From NCBI RefSeq assembly GCF_003812745.1, contig NZ_CP033831.1, positions 3,596,001 through 3,660,000 on the forward strand: DNA of 64,000 nt. The letters run 5' to 3'. Numbering within the stretch: the stretch's first letter is position 1; every line of letters starts with the position of its first letter. Source of the DNA: Serratia sp. FDAARGOS_506 (GTDB lineage Bacteria > Pseudomonadota > Gammaproteobacteria > Enterobacterales > Enterobacteriaceae). Made by a program: the position numbers and the translations under genes. Below the pieces are notes generated by a model. It made no database searches. It was given only the letters and a program-made list of their open reading frames with translations, and was not told the DNA's origin. This document shows, one piece after another, positions 10,206 through 18,921 of this stretch.

Positions 10206-10241
10206 GGCCATAATACTAGATTTTTGAACGCGACTAGTCAT

Positions 10242-10255
10242 TAAGAATCATCCTA
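10242..10255. promoter_or_regulatory. RcsB box upstream of rprA
   Basis: TAAGAATCATCCTA differs at one or two bases from the RcsAB box consensus TAAGAATATTCCTA. It is centred about 45 bp before the estimated rprA transcription start, directly upstream of the -35 region, the place from which RcsB activates rprA in E. coli. This links the RNA to Rcs envelope stress signalling. Confidence 0.8.
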
Positions 10256-10427
10256 ATCGATAGCGGCATCACATTTTATTTGCGGGCGTTATCTCTTTTT
10301 ATCGCTTGCAACAAACAGGGGTTTACATTGCATCTTTCATTCGCCGAGTCTCAATCAATATATAGCGGCATTATATTTGACGAAGATATTACTCGAATGA
10401 GGTAGGGATAATGACAGGGCGAAATAT

Positions 10428-10451
10428 TCCGCCCGACGATGCGGGCGGAAA
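10428..10451 (-). terminator. Possible terminator hairpin of ydiK
   Basis: TTCCGCCCG and CGGGCGGAA form a 9-bp stem just past the ydiK stop on the minus strand. The following bases (TATTT) make only a poor U-tract, so termination efficiency is doubtful. Confidence 0.45.
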
Positions 10452-10456
10452 GGGGA

Positions 10457-11557
10457 TTAGCGTTTCTCCAGATCTTCGATGACTTGCTCCGGCGCGGTGG
10501 TCGGCTCCGGCGCTTCATCCATCCAGGCGGTCAGCAGGCGATAAGACACCGCCAACACCACCGGGCCGATGAACAGGCCAATCATGCCGAAGGCCAGCAA
10601 ACCGCCGATAACGCCGGACAGGATCAACAGCAGCGGCAGATCGGCACCCATACGGATCAGCACCGGACGCAGCACGTTATCCAACGTGGCCACCACGCAG
10701 CTCCAGACCAGCAGCACGGTGCCCCAGGTGGTGTCGCCATGCCAGTATAGCCAGATGATGGCCGGCACCAGCACCAACAGCGGCCCCAATTGCGCCACGC
10801 AGCAGATGAAGATCAACATTGTCAGCAGGGTGGCGGCCGGAATGCCGCTCACCGCCAGACCGATGCCGCCCAGCACCGACTGCACCAGCGCCGTCACCAC
10901 CACGCCCAGCGCGACGGCGCGGATCGCCTGGCCGCCCAACAGCACCGCCGCATCGCCGCGCGCGGAACCGAGACGCACCGCAAAGTGACGAATACCCAGC
11001 GCTACCTGCTCGCCGCGCGCATACAGCAATGCGCTGAACAGCAGCATCAGCGCGCAGTGCAGCAGCAGACGGCCGATATGTGCCGCCTGCGCCACGAACC
11101 AGGTGGCGGTCTGGCCGAAGTACGGCTGTACCTTCGCCAGCAGCGCGGCGCCACCGGCGTTAACCAGCGTGTGGTAGCTGGTGTAGAGTCTGTCGCCGAT
11201 CATCGGCACTGACTGTAACCAGGCGAGGTCGGGAATGTGCAGCTTGCCCGGTGAGCTGGCCCAAGCGATCAGCGGCGCGCTGTTATCCACCACGCTGCTG
11301 ATCAGTAGGGAGATAGGCAGAATGAACAGCAGGATCAGCATCAGGGTCATGACCAACACCGCCAGCGAGCGGCGGCCCCACAGCAGCTTTTGCAGTTTGA
11401 GCAGCAGCGGCCAGGTGGCGATCACCACCATGCCCGCCCAGGCGAAGCCGAGAATAAACGGTTGGATCACCCAAAAACAGGCGACGATCATGATGGCGAT
11501 AAACAGCACGCCGAAAATAATTCGCGGTAAGTCGTAACGCGATTGCGGGAGTGGCAT
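10457..11557 (-). CDS. ydiK: YdiK AI-2E family inner membrane transporter
   Basis: This is a 366-residue polytopic membrane protein of the AI-2E transporter family (formerly UPF0118). About seven or eight hydrophobic helices are visible: two or three near the N-terminus (IIFGVLFIAIMIVACFWVI, AVLVMTLMLILLFILPISLL), an amphipathic middle region, and a C-terminal set (LLTMLIFICCVAQLGPLLVLVPAI, LLLILSGVIGGLLAFGMIGLF). The C-terminal GxIGLFIGPVVLA motif is typical. E. coli YdiK has 370 residues and the same neighbours (rprA, ydiJ). Its substrate is not established. Confidence 0.9.
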   Translation of the reverse strand: MPLPQSRYDLPRIIFGVLFIAIMIVACFWVIQPFILGFAWAGMVVIATWPLLLKLQKLLWGRRSLAVLVMTLMLILLFILPISLLISSVVDNSAPLIAWASSPGKLHIPDLAWLQSVPMIGDRLYTSYHTLVNAGGAALLAKVQPYFGQTATWFVAQAAHIGRLLLHCALMLLFSALLYARGEQVALGIRHFAVRLGSARGDAAVLLGGQAIRAVALGVVVTALVQSVLGGIGLAVSGIPAATLLTMLIFICCVAQLGPLLVLVPAIIWLYWHGDTTWGTVLLVWSCVVATLDNVLRPVLIRMGADLPLLLILSGVIGGLLAFGMIGLFIGPVVLAVSYRLLTAWMDEAPEPTTAPEQVIEDLEKR

Positions 11558-11704
11558 CAGTGGCTTCTCATCCTGGTCAATTAAATCCCTGGCACCGGGG
11601 AATCGGGGTGCCTGTCGGTCGGTTTCTCACCGCCGGGCGGCCGCCTGTGGCGGCGCTCGCAGGGCGGTAATAATGTGAATGCCTTCACTAAACGAGTATG
11701 TTAG

Positions 11705-11723
11705 TTTTTAGTGTCACTAAAAA
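11705..11723. repeat. Perfect 9-bp palindrome upstream of ydiJ
   Basis: TTTTTAGTG and CACTAAAAA are separated by one base, about 80 bp before the ydiJ start and 150 bp before the divergent ydiK start. It has the form of an operator for a dimeric regulator. No regulator is known to me for this site. Confidence 0.5.
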
Positions 11724-11802
11724 ATAGGGTGGGTCTGAATTAAAGGCCCGATTCAGCGTACATCAGCGCATAAAAAATAGACGGACAGGGTCAAAAAAGC
11801 GA

Positions 11803-14800
11803 ATGATCCCACAGATTTCTCAGGCGCCCGGCCTCGTTCAACGGGTGCTCGACTTTTTGGAAGCACTGAAGCAAAACGGATTCAACGGCGACACCGCCAC
11901 CAGCTACGCCGACCGGCTGACGATGGCCACCGACAACAGCATCTATCAGCTGTTGCCCGATGCGGTGGTGTTTCCCCGTTCCACCGCCGACGTGGCGCTG
12001 ATCGCACGCCTGGCCGGGGAAGAGCGATTCAATACGCTGACCTTCAGCCCGCGCGGCGGCGGCACCGGCACCAACGGCCAGTCGCTCAATACCGGTATCG
12101 TGGTCGATATGTCGCGCCATATGAACCGCATTCTGGAGATCAACGTCGAACAAGGCTGGGTAAAAGTCGAAGCCGGGGTGATCAAGGATCAGCTCAATCA
12201 ATACCTGCGGCCGTTCGGCTATTTCTTCTCGCCGGAACTGTCCACCAGTAACCGCGCCACGTTGGGCGGCATGATCAACACCGACGCCTCCGGCCAAGGC
12301 TCGCTGGTGTACGGCAAAACCTCGGACCACGTATTAGGCCTGCGGGCGGTGCTGCTGGGCGGCGAGATGATCGATACCCGTGCCATGCCGACGGCGCTGG
12401 CGGAAACGATTGCTCTGGAAGAGACCGCCGAAGGGTGCATCTACCGCACGGTGCTGAACCGCTGCCGCGAGCAGCGTGCGCTGATCCTGGAGAAATTCCC
12501 CAAGCTCAACCGTTTCCTCACCGGTTACGATCTGCGCCATGTGCTGAGCGACGATCTGCAAACCTTCGATCTGACGCGCATCCTGACCGGTGCCGAAGGC
12601 ACGCTGGCGTTTATTACCGAGGCGCGGCTGGACATCACGCCGCTGCCGAAAGTGCGCCGTTTGGTTAACGTAAAATACGACTCCTTCGATTCGGCGCTGC
12701 GCAATGCGCCCTTTATGGTCGAAGCCAAGGCGCTGTCGGTGGAAACCATCGATTCCAAGGTGCTGAATCTGGCGCGTGAAGACATCGTGTGGCACTCGGT
12801 GAACGAACTGATCGCCGACGTGCCGGATAAAGAGATGCTCGGGCTGAACATCGTCGAGTTCGCCGGCGACGATCGGGCGTTGATCGACGGCCAGATGGAA
12901 ACCCTGTGTCAACGGCTGGACGAACTGATCGCGCAGCGGCAGGGCGGCGTGATCGGTTACCAAATCTGCGGCGATCTGGCGGGCATCGAGCGCATTTACA
13001 ATATGCGCAAGAAGGCGGTCGGGCTGCTGGGCAACGCCAAAGGGCGCGCCAAGCCGATTCCGTTCGCCGAGGACACCTGCGTGCCGCCGCAACATCTGGC
13101 GGATTATATCGTCGAATTCCGCCAACTGCTCGACGACCACAACCTGAGCTACGGTATGTTCGGCCACGTCGATGCCGGGGTGCTGCACGTGCGCCCGGCG
13201 CTCGACATGTGCGACCCGCAGCAGGAAGTGCTGATGAAGCAAATCTCCGATCAGGTGGTGGCGCTGACCGCCAAATACGGCGGTCTGCTGTGGGGCGAGC
13301 ACGGCAAGGGGTTCCGCGCGGAATACAGCCCTGAATTCTTCGGGGAAACGCTGTATGAAGAGCTGCGCCGCATCAAGGCGGCATTCGATCCGGATAACCG
13401 CCTGAATCCGGGCAAGATCTGTTCGCCGCTGGCGGTGGATGCGCCGATGATGCAGGTGGATGCGGTCAAACGCGGCACCTTCGATCGCCAGATCCCGGTC
13501 GAGGTGCGCACCTCGTTCCGCGGCGCGCTGGAGTGTAACGGCAACGGCCTGTGCTTCAACTTCGACGTGCGCAGCCCGATGTGCCCGTCGATGAAGATCA
13601 GCGGCAACCGCATTCATTCACCAAAAGGGCGGGCGACGCTGGTGCGCGAATGGCTGCGTCTGTTGGCCGAGCAGGGTGTCGATCCGCTGGCGTTGGAGAA
13701 ACAGCTGCCGCAGCAGCGGGTCAGCCTGCGCGGTTTGATCGAAAAAACCCGCAACAGCTGGCACGCCGGCAAGGGCGAGTACGATTTCTCGCACGAAGTA
13801 AAAGAGGCGATGTCCGGCTGCCTGGCCTGCAAGGCCTGCTCCACCCAATGCCCGATCAAGATTGACGTGCCGGGATTCCGTTCGCGCTTCCTGCAGCTCT
13901 ACCACACCCGCTATCTGCGCCCGATGAGCGACTACATGGTCGCCGGCGTGGAGAGCTATACCCCGTTGATGGCCCGCGCGCCGAAGGTGTTCAACTTCTT
14001 CTTCCGCCAGCCGTGGCTGCGGGAGATGAGCCGCAACGCCATCGGTATGGTCGATCTACCGCTGTTGTCCAGCCCGACGCTGCGTCAGCAGCTGTCCGGC
14101 CACCGCGCGACCACACTGACGCTGGAGCAGTTGGAAGGGCTGAGCGCCGAGCAGCGCGCTGAACATGTGCTGATCGTCCAGGATCCGTTCACCAGCTATT
14201 ACGACGCCAAAGTGGTGGCGGACTTTGTCCGGCTGGTGGAGAAACTCGGCTATAAACCGGCGCTGCTGCCGTTCTCGCCGAACGGCAAGGCGCAACATGT
14301 GAAAGGCTTCCTGACGCGTTTTGCCCGCACCGCGCGCAAAACCGCCGATTTCCTCAACCGCGTGGCGCAGCTCGGCATGCCGCTGGTGGGGGTCGATCCG
14401 GCGCTGGTGCTGTGCTACCGCGACGAATACCGCGAGATCCTCGGCGCCGAGCGCGGCGATTTCCAGGTGCAGCTGGTGCATGAATGGCTACAGCAGCGGA
14501 TCGCGGATCGCGCCGAACAGCCGGCGACCGGCGAGCCGTGGTATCTGTTTGGCCACTGCACCGAAACTACCGCGCTGCCGGCCAGCGGCCAACAGTGGGC
14601 GGCGATCTTCGCCCGTTTCGGCGCCAAACTGGAGAACGTCAGCGTCGGCTGCTGCGGCATGGCGGGCACTTACGGTCATGAAGCCAAGAACCTGCAAAAC
14701 TCACTCGGCATTTATGAGCTATCATGGCATCCGACGCTGCAGCGCCTGCCGCGGCAGCGTTGCCTGGCAACCGGCTATTCCTGCCGCAGCCAGGTGAAAC

Positions 14801-14859
14801 GCATTGAGGGCAATGGCGTGCGCCACCCATTACAGGCACTTCTGGAGATGATTGAGTGA
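11803..14859 (+). CDS. ydiJ: YdiJ D-2-hydroxyglutarate dehydrogenase (FAD, 4Fe-4S)
   Basis: This is a 1018-residue flavin/iron-sulfur dehydrogenase. E. coli YdiJ has been shown to oxidise D-2-hydroxyglutarate, a by-product of SerA. Layout: FAD-binding PCMH domain (about 40-270, with FSPRGGGTGTNGQSLNTGIV and SGQGSLVYGKTSDHV), the FAD-oxidase C-terminal domain (to about 540, with FGHVDAGVLHVRP and WGEHGKGFR), a 4Fe-4S region GCLACKACSTQCPIK with cysteines at 673, 676, 679 and 683, and a C-terminal CCG-type domain (GHCTETTALP, GCCGMAGTYG). Full length for the family. Its stop overlaps the menI start, so the two are translationally coupled. Confidence 0.95.
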   Translation: MIPQISQAPGLVQRVLDFLEALKQNGFNGDTATSYADRLTMATDNSIYQLLPDAVVFPRSTADVALIARLAGEERFNTLTFSPRGGGTGTNGQSLNTGIVVDMSRHMNRILEINVEQGWVKVEAGVIKDQLNQYLRPFGYFFSPELSTSNRATLGGMINTDASGQGSLVYGKTSDHVLGLRAVLLGGEMIDTRAMPTALAETIALEETAEGCIYRTVLNRCREQRALILEKFPKLNRFLTGYDLRHVLSDDLQTFDLTRILTGAEGTLAFITEARLDITPLPKVRRLVNVKYDSFDSALRNAPFMVEAKALSVETIDSKVLNLAREDIVWHSVNELIADVPDKEMLGLNIVEFAGDDRALIDGQMETLCQRLDELIAQRQGGVIGYQICGDLAGIERIYNMRKKAVGLLGNAKGRAKPIPFAEDTCVPPQHLADYIVEFRQLLDDHNLSYGMFGHVDAGVLHVRPALDMCDPQQEVLMKQISDQVVALTAKYGGLLWGEHGKGFRAEYSPEFFGETLYEELRRIKAAFDPDNRLNPGKICSPLAVDAPMMQVDAVKRGTFDRQIPVEVRTSFRGALECNGNGLCFNFDVRSPMCPSMKISGNRIHSPKGRATLVREWLRLLAEQGVDPLALEKQLPQQRVSLRGLIEKTRNSWHAGKGEYDFSHEVKEAMSGCLACKACSTQCPIKIDVPGFRSRFLQLYHTRYLRPMSDYMVAGVESYTPLMARAPKVFNFFFRQPWLREMSRNAIGMVDLPLLSSPTLRQQLSGHRATTLTLEQLEGLSAEQRAEHVLIVQDPFTSYYDAKVVADFVRLVEKLGYKPALLPFSPNGKAQHVKGFLTRFARTARKTADFLNRVAQLGMPLVGVDPALVLCYRDEYREILGAERGDFQVQLVHEWLQQRIADRAEQPATGEPWYLFGHCTETTALPASGQQWAAIFARFGAKLENVSVGCCGMAGTYGHEAKNLQNSLGIYELSWHPTLQRLPRQRCLATGYSCRSQVKRIEGNGVRHPLQALLEMIE

Positions 14860-15272
14860 AATTGTGGAAACGTGAAACATCGCTGGAGCAGCTGAACCGC
14901 GCCGGCGACGGCTGCATGGTCAGCCATGTGGGCATCGAGTTTACCCAGCTGGGCGAAGATTTCCTCGAGGCCACCATGCCGGTCGATGGCCGCACCCGGC
15001 AACCGTTCGGGCTGTTGCACGGCGGAGCATCGGTGGTGTTGGCAGAGTCGATGGGATCGATGGCCGGCTACCTGTGCAGCGAAGGCGAGCAGAAAGTGGT
15101 GGGGCTGGAGATCAACGCCAACCACTTGCGCGCGGTGTTCGATGGCCAGGTGCGCGGGGTGTGTCGCGCACTGCACGTCGGCCGTCGCCATCAGGTGTGG
15201 CAAATCGAGATCTTCGACGGGCGCGATCGGCTGTGCTGCACCTCGCGTCTGACCACGGCGGTCATCGACTGA
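14856..15272 (+). CDS. menI: MenI 1,4-dihydroxy-2-naphthoyl-CoA hydrolase
   Basis: This is a 138-residue hotdog-fold thioesterase (formerly YdiI) that releases 1,4-dihydroxy-2-naphthoate in menaquinone synthesis. The segments LEATMPVDGRTRQPFGLLHG, GGASVVLAES, EGEQKVVGLEINANH and RHQVWQIEIFD match E. coli MenI closely, including the catalytic Glu of VLAES. It starts with GTG, its first bases overlapping the ydiJ TGA stop (GTGA). A physiological link with ydiJ beyond co-transcription is not evident. Confidence 0.94.
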   Translation: MKLWKRETSLEQLNRAGDGCMVSHVGIEFTQLGEDFLEATMPVDGRTRQPFGLLHGGASVVLAESMGSMAGYLCSEGEQKVVGLEINANHLRAVFDGQVRGVCRALHVGRRHQVWQIEIFDGRDRLCCTSRLTTAVID

Positions 15273-15317
15273 TTCCCGCCGGTTTCCGCAGGCGATCGGC
15301 CTGCGGAGCCTTTCGCC

Positions 15318-15722
15318 TTACAGTTGAAACGGTACGCGTTTGACGAAGTCCTTCTGAAACGCGTTCGCCTTTTCCCAGGTGCCTTCCATAGCATATTTTT
15401 GGCAGATCAGCGTCAGCGTGTGGCGGGCGAAGTGGTAGCTTTGCACCCGAAACAGCTGGCAGCGCTGCGGGTTGTTGATCTCGACGATCAGGCGATTATG
15501 CAGCTTGCTGAGCGCGTGCAGGTAGCTGTCGTCGTCGCCGTTCTCCAGACACAGATTAGCCATGGTGAGGCTGACGCTGTTGTATCGTTTCAGGTGGTCG
15601 ATATTGCATTCCGGGCGCCGCAGCGCCGCTTCGGCCATATAAAAGTCCACCGTGGCGTCGCGCACGCTGAATTTGTATTCATCAATCTTGCCCAGCAACC
15701 ATGCGTTGATCGAAAGAGTCAT
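15318..15722 (-). CDS. Unrecognised protein of 134 residues with a strong upstream Fur box
   Basis: I do not recognise this protein. It is predicted soluble and mostly helical, with no signal peptide or membrane segment: MTLSINAWLLGKIDEYKFSV, then LRRPECNIDHLKRYNSVSLT and a C-terminus WEKANAFQKDFVKRVPFQL. There are three cysteines (in RPECN, ANLCLEN and LICQKY) and one more in QRCQLF, but no metal motif is obvious. A TTG at 15737 is an alternative start; the ATG at 15722 is used. Codon use looks like its neighbours. A near-perfect Fur box sits 25 bp upstream, so iron-repressed expression is likely. It is convergent with menI and divergent from the suf operon. Confidence 0.8.
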   Translation of the reverse strand: MTLSINAWLLGKIDEYKFSVRDATVDFYMAEAALRRPECNIDHLKRYNSVSLTMANLCLENGDDDSYLHALSKLHNRLIVEINNPQRCQLFRVQSYHFARHTLTLICQKYAMEGTWEKANAFQKDFVKRVPFQL

Positions 15723-15746
15723 TGGCTTCGCGCTCAAATTGCAATT

Positions 15747-15763
15747 GAATGATAATCATTATC
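15747..15763 (-). promoter_or_regulatory. Near-perfect Fur box of the unknown gene at 15318
   Basis: The segment GAATGATAATCATTATC matches the last 17 bases of the 19-bp Fur consensus at all but one position. It lies 25-41 bp before the ATG at 15722, overlapping where the promoter must be. Confidence 0.88.
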
Positions 15764-16175
15764 ATATAAATTGCCGCGTTGCCGATCAATCCCCGGCGTG
15801 GCGTTTTTTCATTGTCCAGAGGGAAAAGACCGTAGCCGACCCAACTTAGTCCTCAGCGACTAAACTTTAACCTGAGGGCCGCGTGCTTGCGCAGCGCCGC
15901 GAAATGCCGATAAACGCACATTTACGACAGACAGAATGCAGAAATAGGTATTTTCTATGAATGTTTAGATCGGCAACGCACCGCAGCGCTGTAACGCTGA
16001 CGGGCCACCGGGGAGAGCGGTAGGGTGAGGCAGGATACAGAACAAATTCATAGGGATAGCATGCACACTCTGCCACCTGACGCCACAAGCCGCCACGTGT
16101 GTCCCGTTGGCTTGCCGCGCGCCGCAGCGAAAAACCGCGCTCGCGGCGGATACCCCCGCAAAACAAACGGTTGAA
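15764..16175. other. Gene-free interval between two Fur-controlled promoters
   Basis: This 412 bp stretch separates the unknown gene from suf. I see no credible coding sequence; a 145-codon minus-strand frame crossing it lacks any recognisable feature and runs antisense through sufA. A loose match to an IscR type-2 site (ATAC at 16150 through GGTTGAA near 16175) fits the suf promoter but is too degenerate to call. Confidence 0.5.
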
Positions 16176-16192
16176 GTGATAATCGTTATCAC
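16176..16192 (+). promoter_or_regulatory. Fur box of the suf operon
   Basis: GTGATAATCGTTATCAC is a perfect 17-bp palindrome apart from its centre and matches the Fur core ATAATnnTTAT. It is about 57 bp upstream of the sufA start. Fur represses sufABCDSE in E. coli under iron-replete conditions. Confidence 0.82.
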
Positions 16193-16248
16193 TAACATAT
16201 AAGTAACCCAGATTGGCTGTGGCCAAACACGAGTGTGAGGTAGACCCT

Positions 16249-16620
16249 ATGCAAACGGAAAATGTCGGCACTTTTTCTCTGGATGAAAATGTCTGGCAAG
16301 GCATTTCGCTCAGCGACAGCGCCGTACGACAAATAACGAAACTGATGCAGCAGGATCCGCAGGTGAAAGGGCTGCAGCTAGGGGTGAAACAATCCGGCTG
16401 CGCCGGTTTTGCCTATGTACTGGATCTGACCCGCGAACCCGCCGATGACGATCTGCTGTTTGAGCGCGACGGCGCCAAACTCTATGTGCCGCTGAAGGCC
16501 ATGCCGTTCATCGATGGCACCACGGTAGATTATGTCCGCGAAGGGCTGAATCAGATATTCAAATTCAACAACCCTAAAGCTCAGCATGCCTGCGGGTGCG
16601 GCGAGAGCTTTGGCGTTTGA
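16249..16620 (+). CDS. sufA: SufA A-type Fe-S carrier
   Basis: This is a 123-residue A-type carrier that receives Fe-S clusters from the SufBCD scaffold and passes them to apoproteins. The cluster ligands are Cys51 (KQSGCAGF) and Cys115/Cys117 in the C-terminal [11 protein letters not shown] frame extends 12 codons upstream, but GAGG eight bases before the ATG at 16249 and agreement with E. coli SufA (122 residues) favour this start. It is first gene of sufABCDSE. Confidence 0.96.
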   Translation: MQTENVGTFSLDENVWQGISLSDSAVRQITKLMQQDPQVKGLQLGVKQSGCAGFAYVLDLTREPADDDLLFERDGAKLYVPLKAMPFIDGTTVDYVREGLNQIFKFNNPKAQHACGCGESFGV

Positions 16621-16634
16621 GCGATGCAATCAAC

Positions 16635-18131
16635 ATGACACGAAGCAATGTAGAAATGCCTAATGAAGTGCAGGCTTGGGTCAGCGAAGGTCGCTACAAA
16701 GAAGGTTTCTTCACCCAGTTGGCAACCGATGAGTTGGCCAAAGGCATCAACGAAGAGGTGGTGCGCGCCATCTCGGCCAAGCGCAACGAACCCGAGTGGA
16801 TGCTGGAATTCCGTCTCGAGGCTTACCGCGCCTGGCTGCAGATGGAAGAGCCGCACTGGCTGAAGGCCAATTACGATCGCCTGAACTACCAGGATTACAG
16901 TTACTATTCGGCGCCGTCCTGTGGCAGCTGCGATGATGCCTGCGGTTCGCAACCCGGCGCCGAGCAGCAACCGGGCGCGGCGACGGACAAAGATTACCTG
17001 ACCAGCGAAGTGGAGCTGGCGTTCAATCAGCTCGGGGTGCCGGTGCGCGAGGGCAGCGAGGTGGCGGTGGACGCTATCTTCGACTCGGTTTCGGTCGCCA
17101 CCACTTACCGTGAAAAACTGGCGGAGAGCGGGGTGATCTTCTGCTCGTTCGGCGAAGCGATCCAGGAATACCCGGAACTGGTGCGTCAGTACCTGGGGCG
17201 CGTCGTGCCCTCCAACGATAACTTCTTTGCCGCGCTGAACGCCGCGGTAGCCTCCGACGGCACTTTCGTCTATGTGCCGAAAGGCGTGCGCTGCCCGATG
17301 GAGCTGTCGACCTATTTCCGTATCAATGCCGCCAAAACCGGCCAGTTCGAGCGCACCATCCTGATCGCCGACGAAGGTAGCTATGTCAGCTACATCGAAG
17401 GCTGCTCCGCCCCGGTGCGCGACAGTTACCAGCTGCACGCGGCGGTGGTGGAAGTGATCCTGCACAAAGACGCCGAAGTGAAATACTCGACGGTGCAGAA
17501 CTGGTTCTCCGGCGGCGAGAGCAAGGGCGGCATCCTCAACTTTGTCACCAAGCGCGCGCTGTGCGAAGGCGCCGGCTCGAAAATGTCCTGGACCCAGTCG
17601 GAAACCGGCTCGGCCATCACCTGGAAATACCCGAGCGTGATCCTGCAGGGCGACAATTCGATCGGCGAATTCTTCTCGGTGGCGCTGACCAGCGGCCATC
17701 AGCAGGCGGACACCGGCACCAAGATGATCCACATCGGCAAAAACACCAAGTCGACCATCATCGCCAAAGGCATCTCCGCCGGCCACAGCGAGAACACCTA
17801 TCGCGGCCTGGTGAAAATCCTGCCGGGGGCGGAAAACGCCCGTAACTTTACTCAGTGCGACTCGATGCTGATCGGGCCGGACAGCGGCGCCCACACGTTC
17901 CCTTACGTTGAAGCGCGCAACAACAGCGCTCAGTTGGAGCACGAAGCCACCACCTCGAAGATCGGCGACGACCAGCTGTTCTACTGCCTGCAGCGCGGCA
18001 TCAGCGAGGATGACGCCATTTCGATGATCGTCAACGGTTTCTGCAAGGACGTTTTCTCCGAGCTGCCGCTGGAGTTCGCCGTCGAGGCGCAGAAACTTCT
18101 GGCCATCAGCCTGGAACACAGCGTGGGTTAA
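16635..18131 (+). CDS. sufB: SufB Fe-S cluster scaffold subunit
   Basis: This is a 498-residue component of the SufBC2D complex, where nascent clusters form under iron limitation or oxidative stress. Diagnostic segments include [69 protein letters not shown] and [23 protein letters not shown] (about residues 97-106) and ALCEG carry cysteines conserved in the family; the latter is the likely sulfur acceptor. The frame is open further upstream within sufA, but the ATG at 16635 gives the family length. Confidence 0.97.
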   Translation: MTRSNVEMPNEVQAWVSEGRYKEGFFTQLATDELAKGINEEVVRAISAKRNEPEWMLEFRLEAYRAWLQMEEPHWLKANYDRLNYQDYSYYSAPSCGSCDDACGSQPGAEQQPGAATDKDYLTSEVELAFNQLGVPVREGSEVAVDAIFDSVSVATTYREKLAESGVIFCSFGEAIQEYPELVRQYLGRVVPSNDNFFAALNAAVASDGTFVYVPKGVRCPMELSTYFRINAAKTGQFERTILIADEGSYVSYIEGCSAPVRDSYQLHAAVVEVILHKDAEVKYSTVQNWFSGGESKGGILNFVTKRALCEGAGSKMSWTQSETGSAITWKYPSVILQGDNSIGEFFSVALTSGHQQADTGTKMIHIGKNTKSTIIAKGISAGHSENTYRGLVKILPGAENARNFTQCDSMLIGPDSGAHTFPYVEARNNSAQLEHEATTSKIGDDQLFYCLQRGISEDDAISMIVNGFCKDVFSELPLEFAVEAQKLLAISLEHSVG

Positions 18132-18174
18132 TCGCCGCATTTTTAGCGCCGCCGGCGCTATCTGAGGACACAGC

Positions 18175-18921
18175 ATGTTAAGCATCAAGAATTTGAAAGT
18201 CAGTGTGGAAGGCAACGAGATCCTCAAGGGATTGGATCTGGAGATCAAACCGGGCGAAGTGCACGCCATCATGGGGCCGAACGGATCGGGCAAGAGCACG
18301 CTGTCCGCCACGCTGGCCGGGCGCGAAGAATACGAAGTGACAGAAGGGGAAGTCACCTTCAAGGGCAAGGATCTGCTGGAACTGGATCCGGAAGATCGCG
18401 CCGGCGAAGGCGTGTTCCTGGCCTTCCAGTACCCGGTGGAGATCCCCGGCGTCAGCAACCACTTCTTCCTGCAGACGTCGGTCAACGCGGTGCGCAAATA
18501 CCGCGAACAGGAGCCGCTGGATCGCTTTGACTTCGCCGACTTCATCGAAGAGAAAATCGCGCTGCTGGATATGCCGGCCGATCTGCTGACCCGATCGGTC
18601 AACGTCGGTTTCTCCGGCGGCGAAAAAAAGCGCAACGACATTCTGCAGATGGCGGCGCTGGAGCCGGATCTGTGCATTCTCGATGAAACCGATTCGGGCC
18701 TGGACATCGACGCGCTGAAGATCGTCGCCAACGGCGTCAATTCGCTGCGGGACGGCAAGCGCGCCTTTATCATCGTGACCCACTACCAGCGCATTCTGGA
18801 CTACATCAAACCGGATTACGTACACGTGCTGTCCCAGGGGCGTATCGTCAAATCCGGCGATTTCTCGCTGGTGAAACAGTTGGAGGAGCAGGGCTATGGC
18901 TGGCTTACCGACCAACAATAA
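18175..18921 (+). CDS. sufC: SufC Fe-S assembly ATPase
   Basis: This is a 248-residue ABC-type ATPase of the SufBCD scaffold, whose ATP-driven dimerisation opens the SufB-SufD core. Walker A is GPNGSGKST (about 37-45), the Q-loop region is FLAFQYPVEIPGV, the signature is FSGGEKKRNDILQM, Walker B is DLCILDETDSGLD, and the switch His is in VTHYQRIL. It begins 43 bp after sufB and overlaps sufD by 26 bases. Confidence 0.97.
   Translation: MLSIKNLKVSVEGNEILKGLDLEIKPGEVHAIMGPNGSGKSTLSATLAGREEYEVTEGEVTFKGKDLLELDPEDRAGEGVFLAFQYPVEIPGVSNHFFLQTSVNAVRKYREQEPLDRFDFADFIEEKIALLDMPADLLTRSVNVGFSGGEKKRNDILQMAALEPDLCILDETDSGLDIDALKIVANGVNSLRDGKRAFIIVTHYQRILDYIKPDYVHVLSQGRIVKSGDFSLVKQLEEQGYGWLTDQQ

Noticed and set aside
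16150..16175. Possible IscR type-2 site in the suf promoter
   Set aside because: Only about half of the consensus positions agree; the central GTTTG block is absent.
15867..16304. 145-codon minus-strand frame upstream of suf
   Set aside because: It runs antisense into sufA and across the suf Fur box, with no family features or ribosome site.
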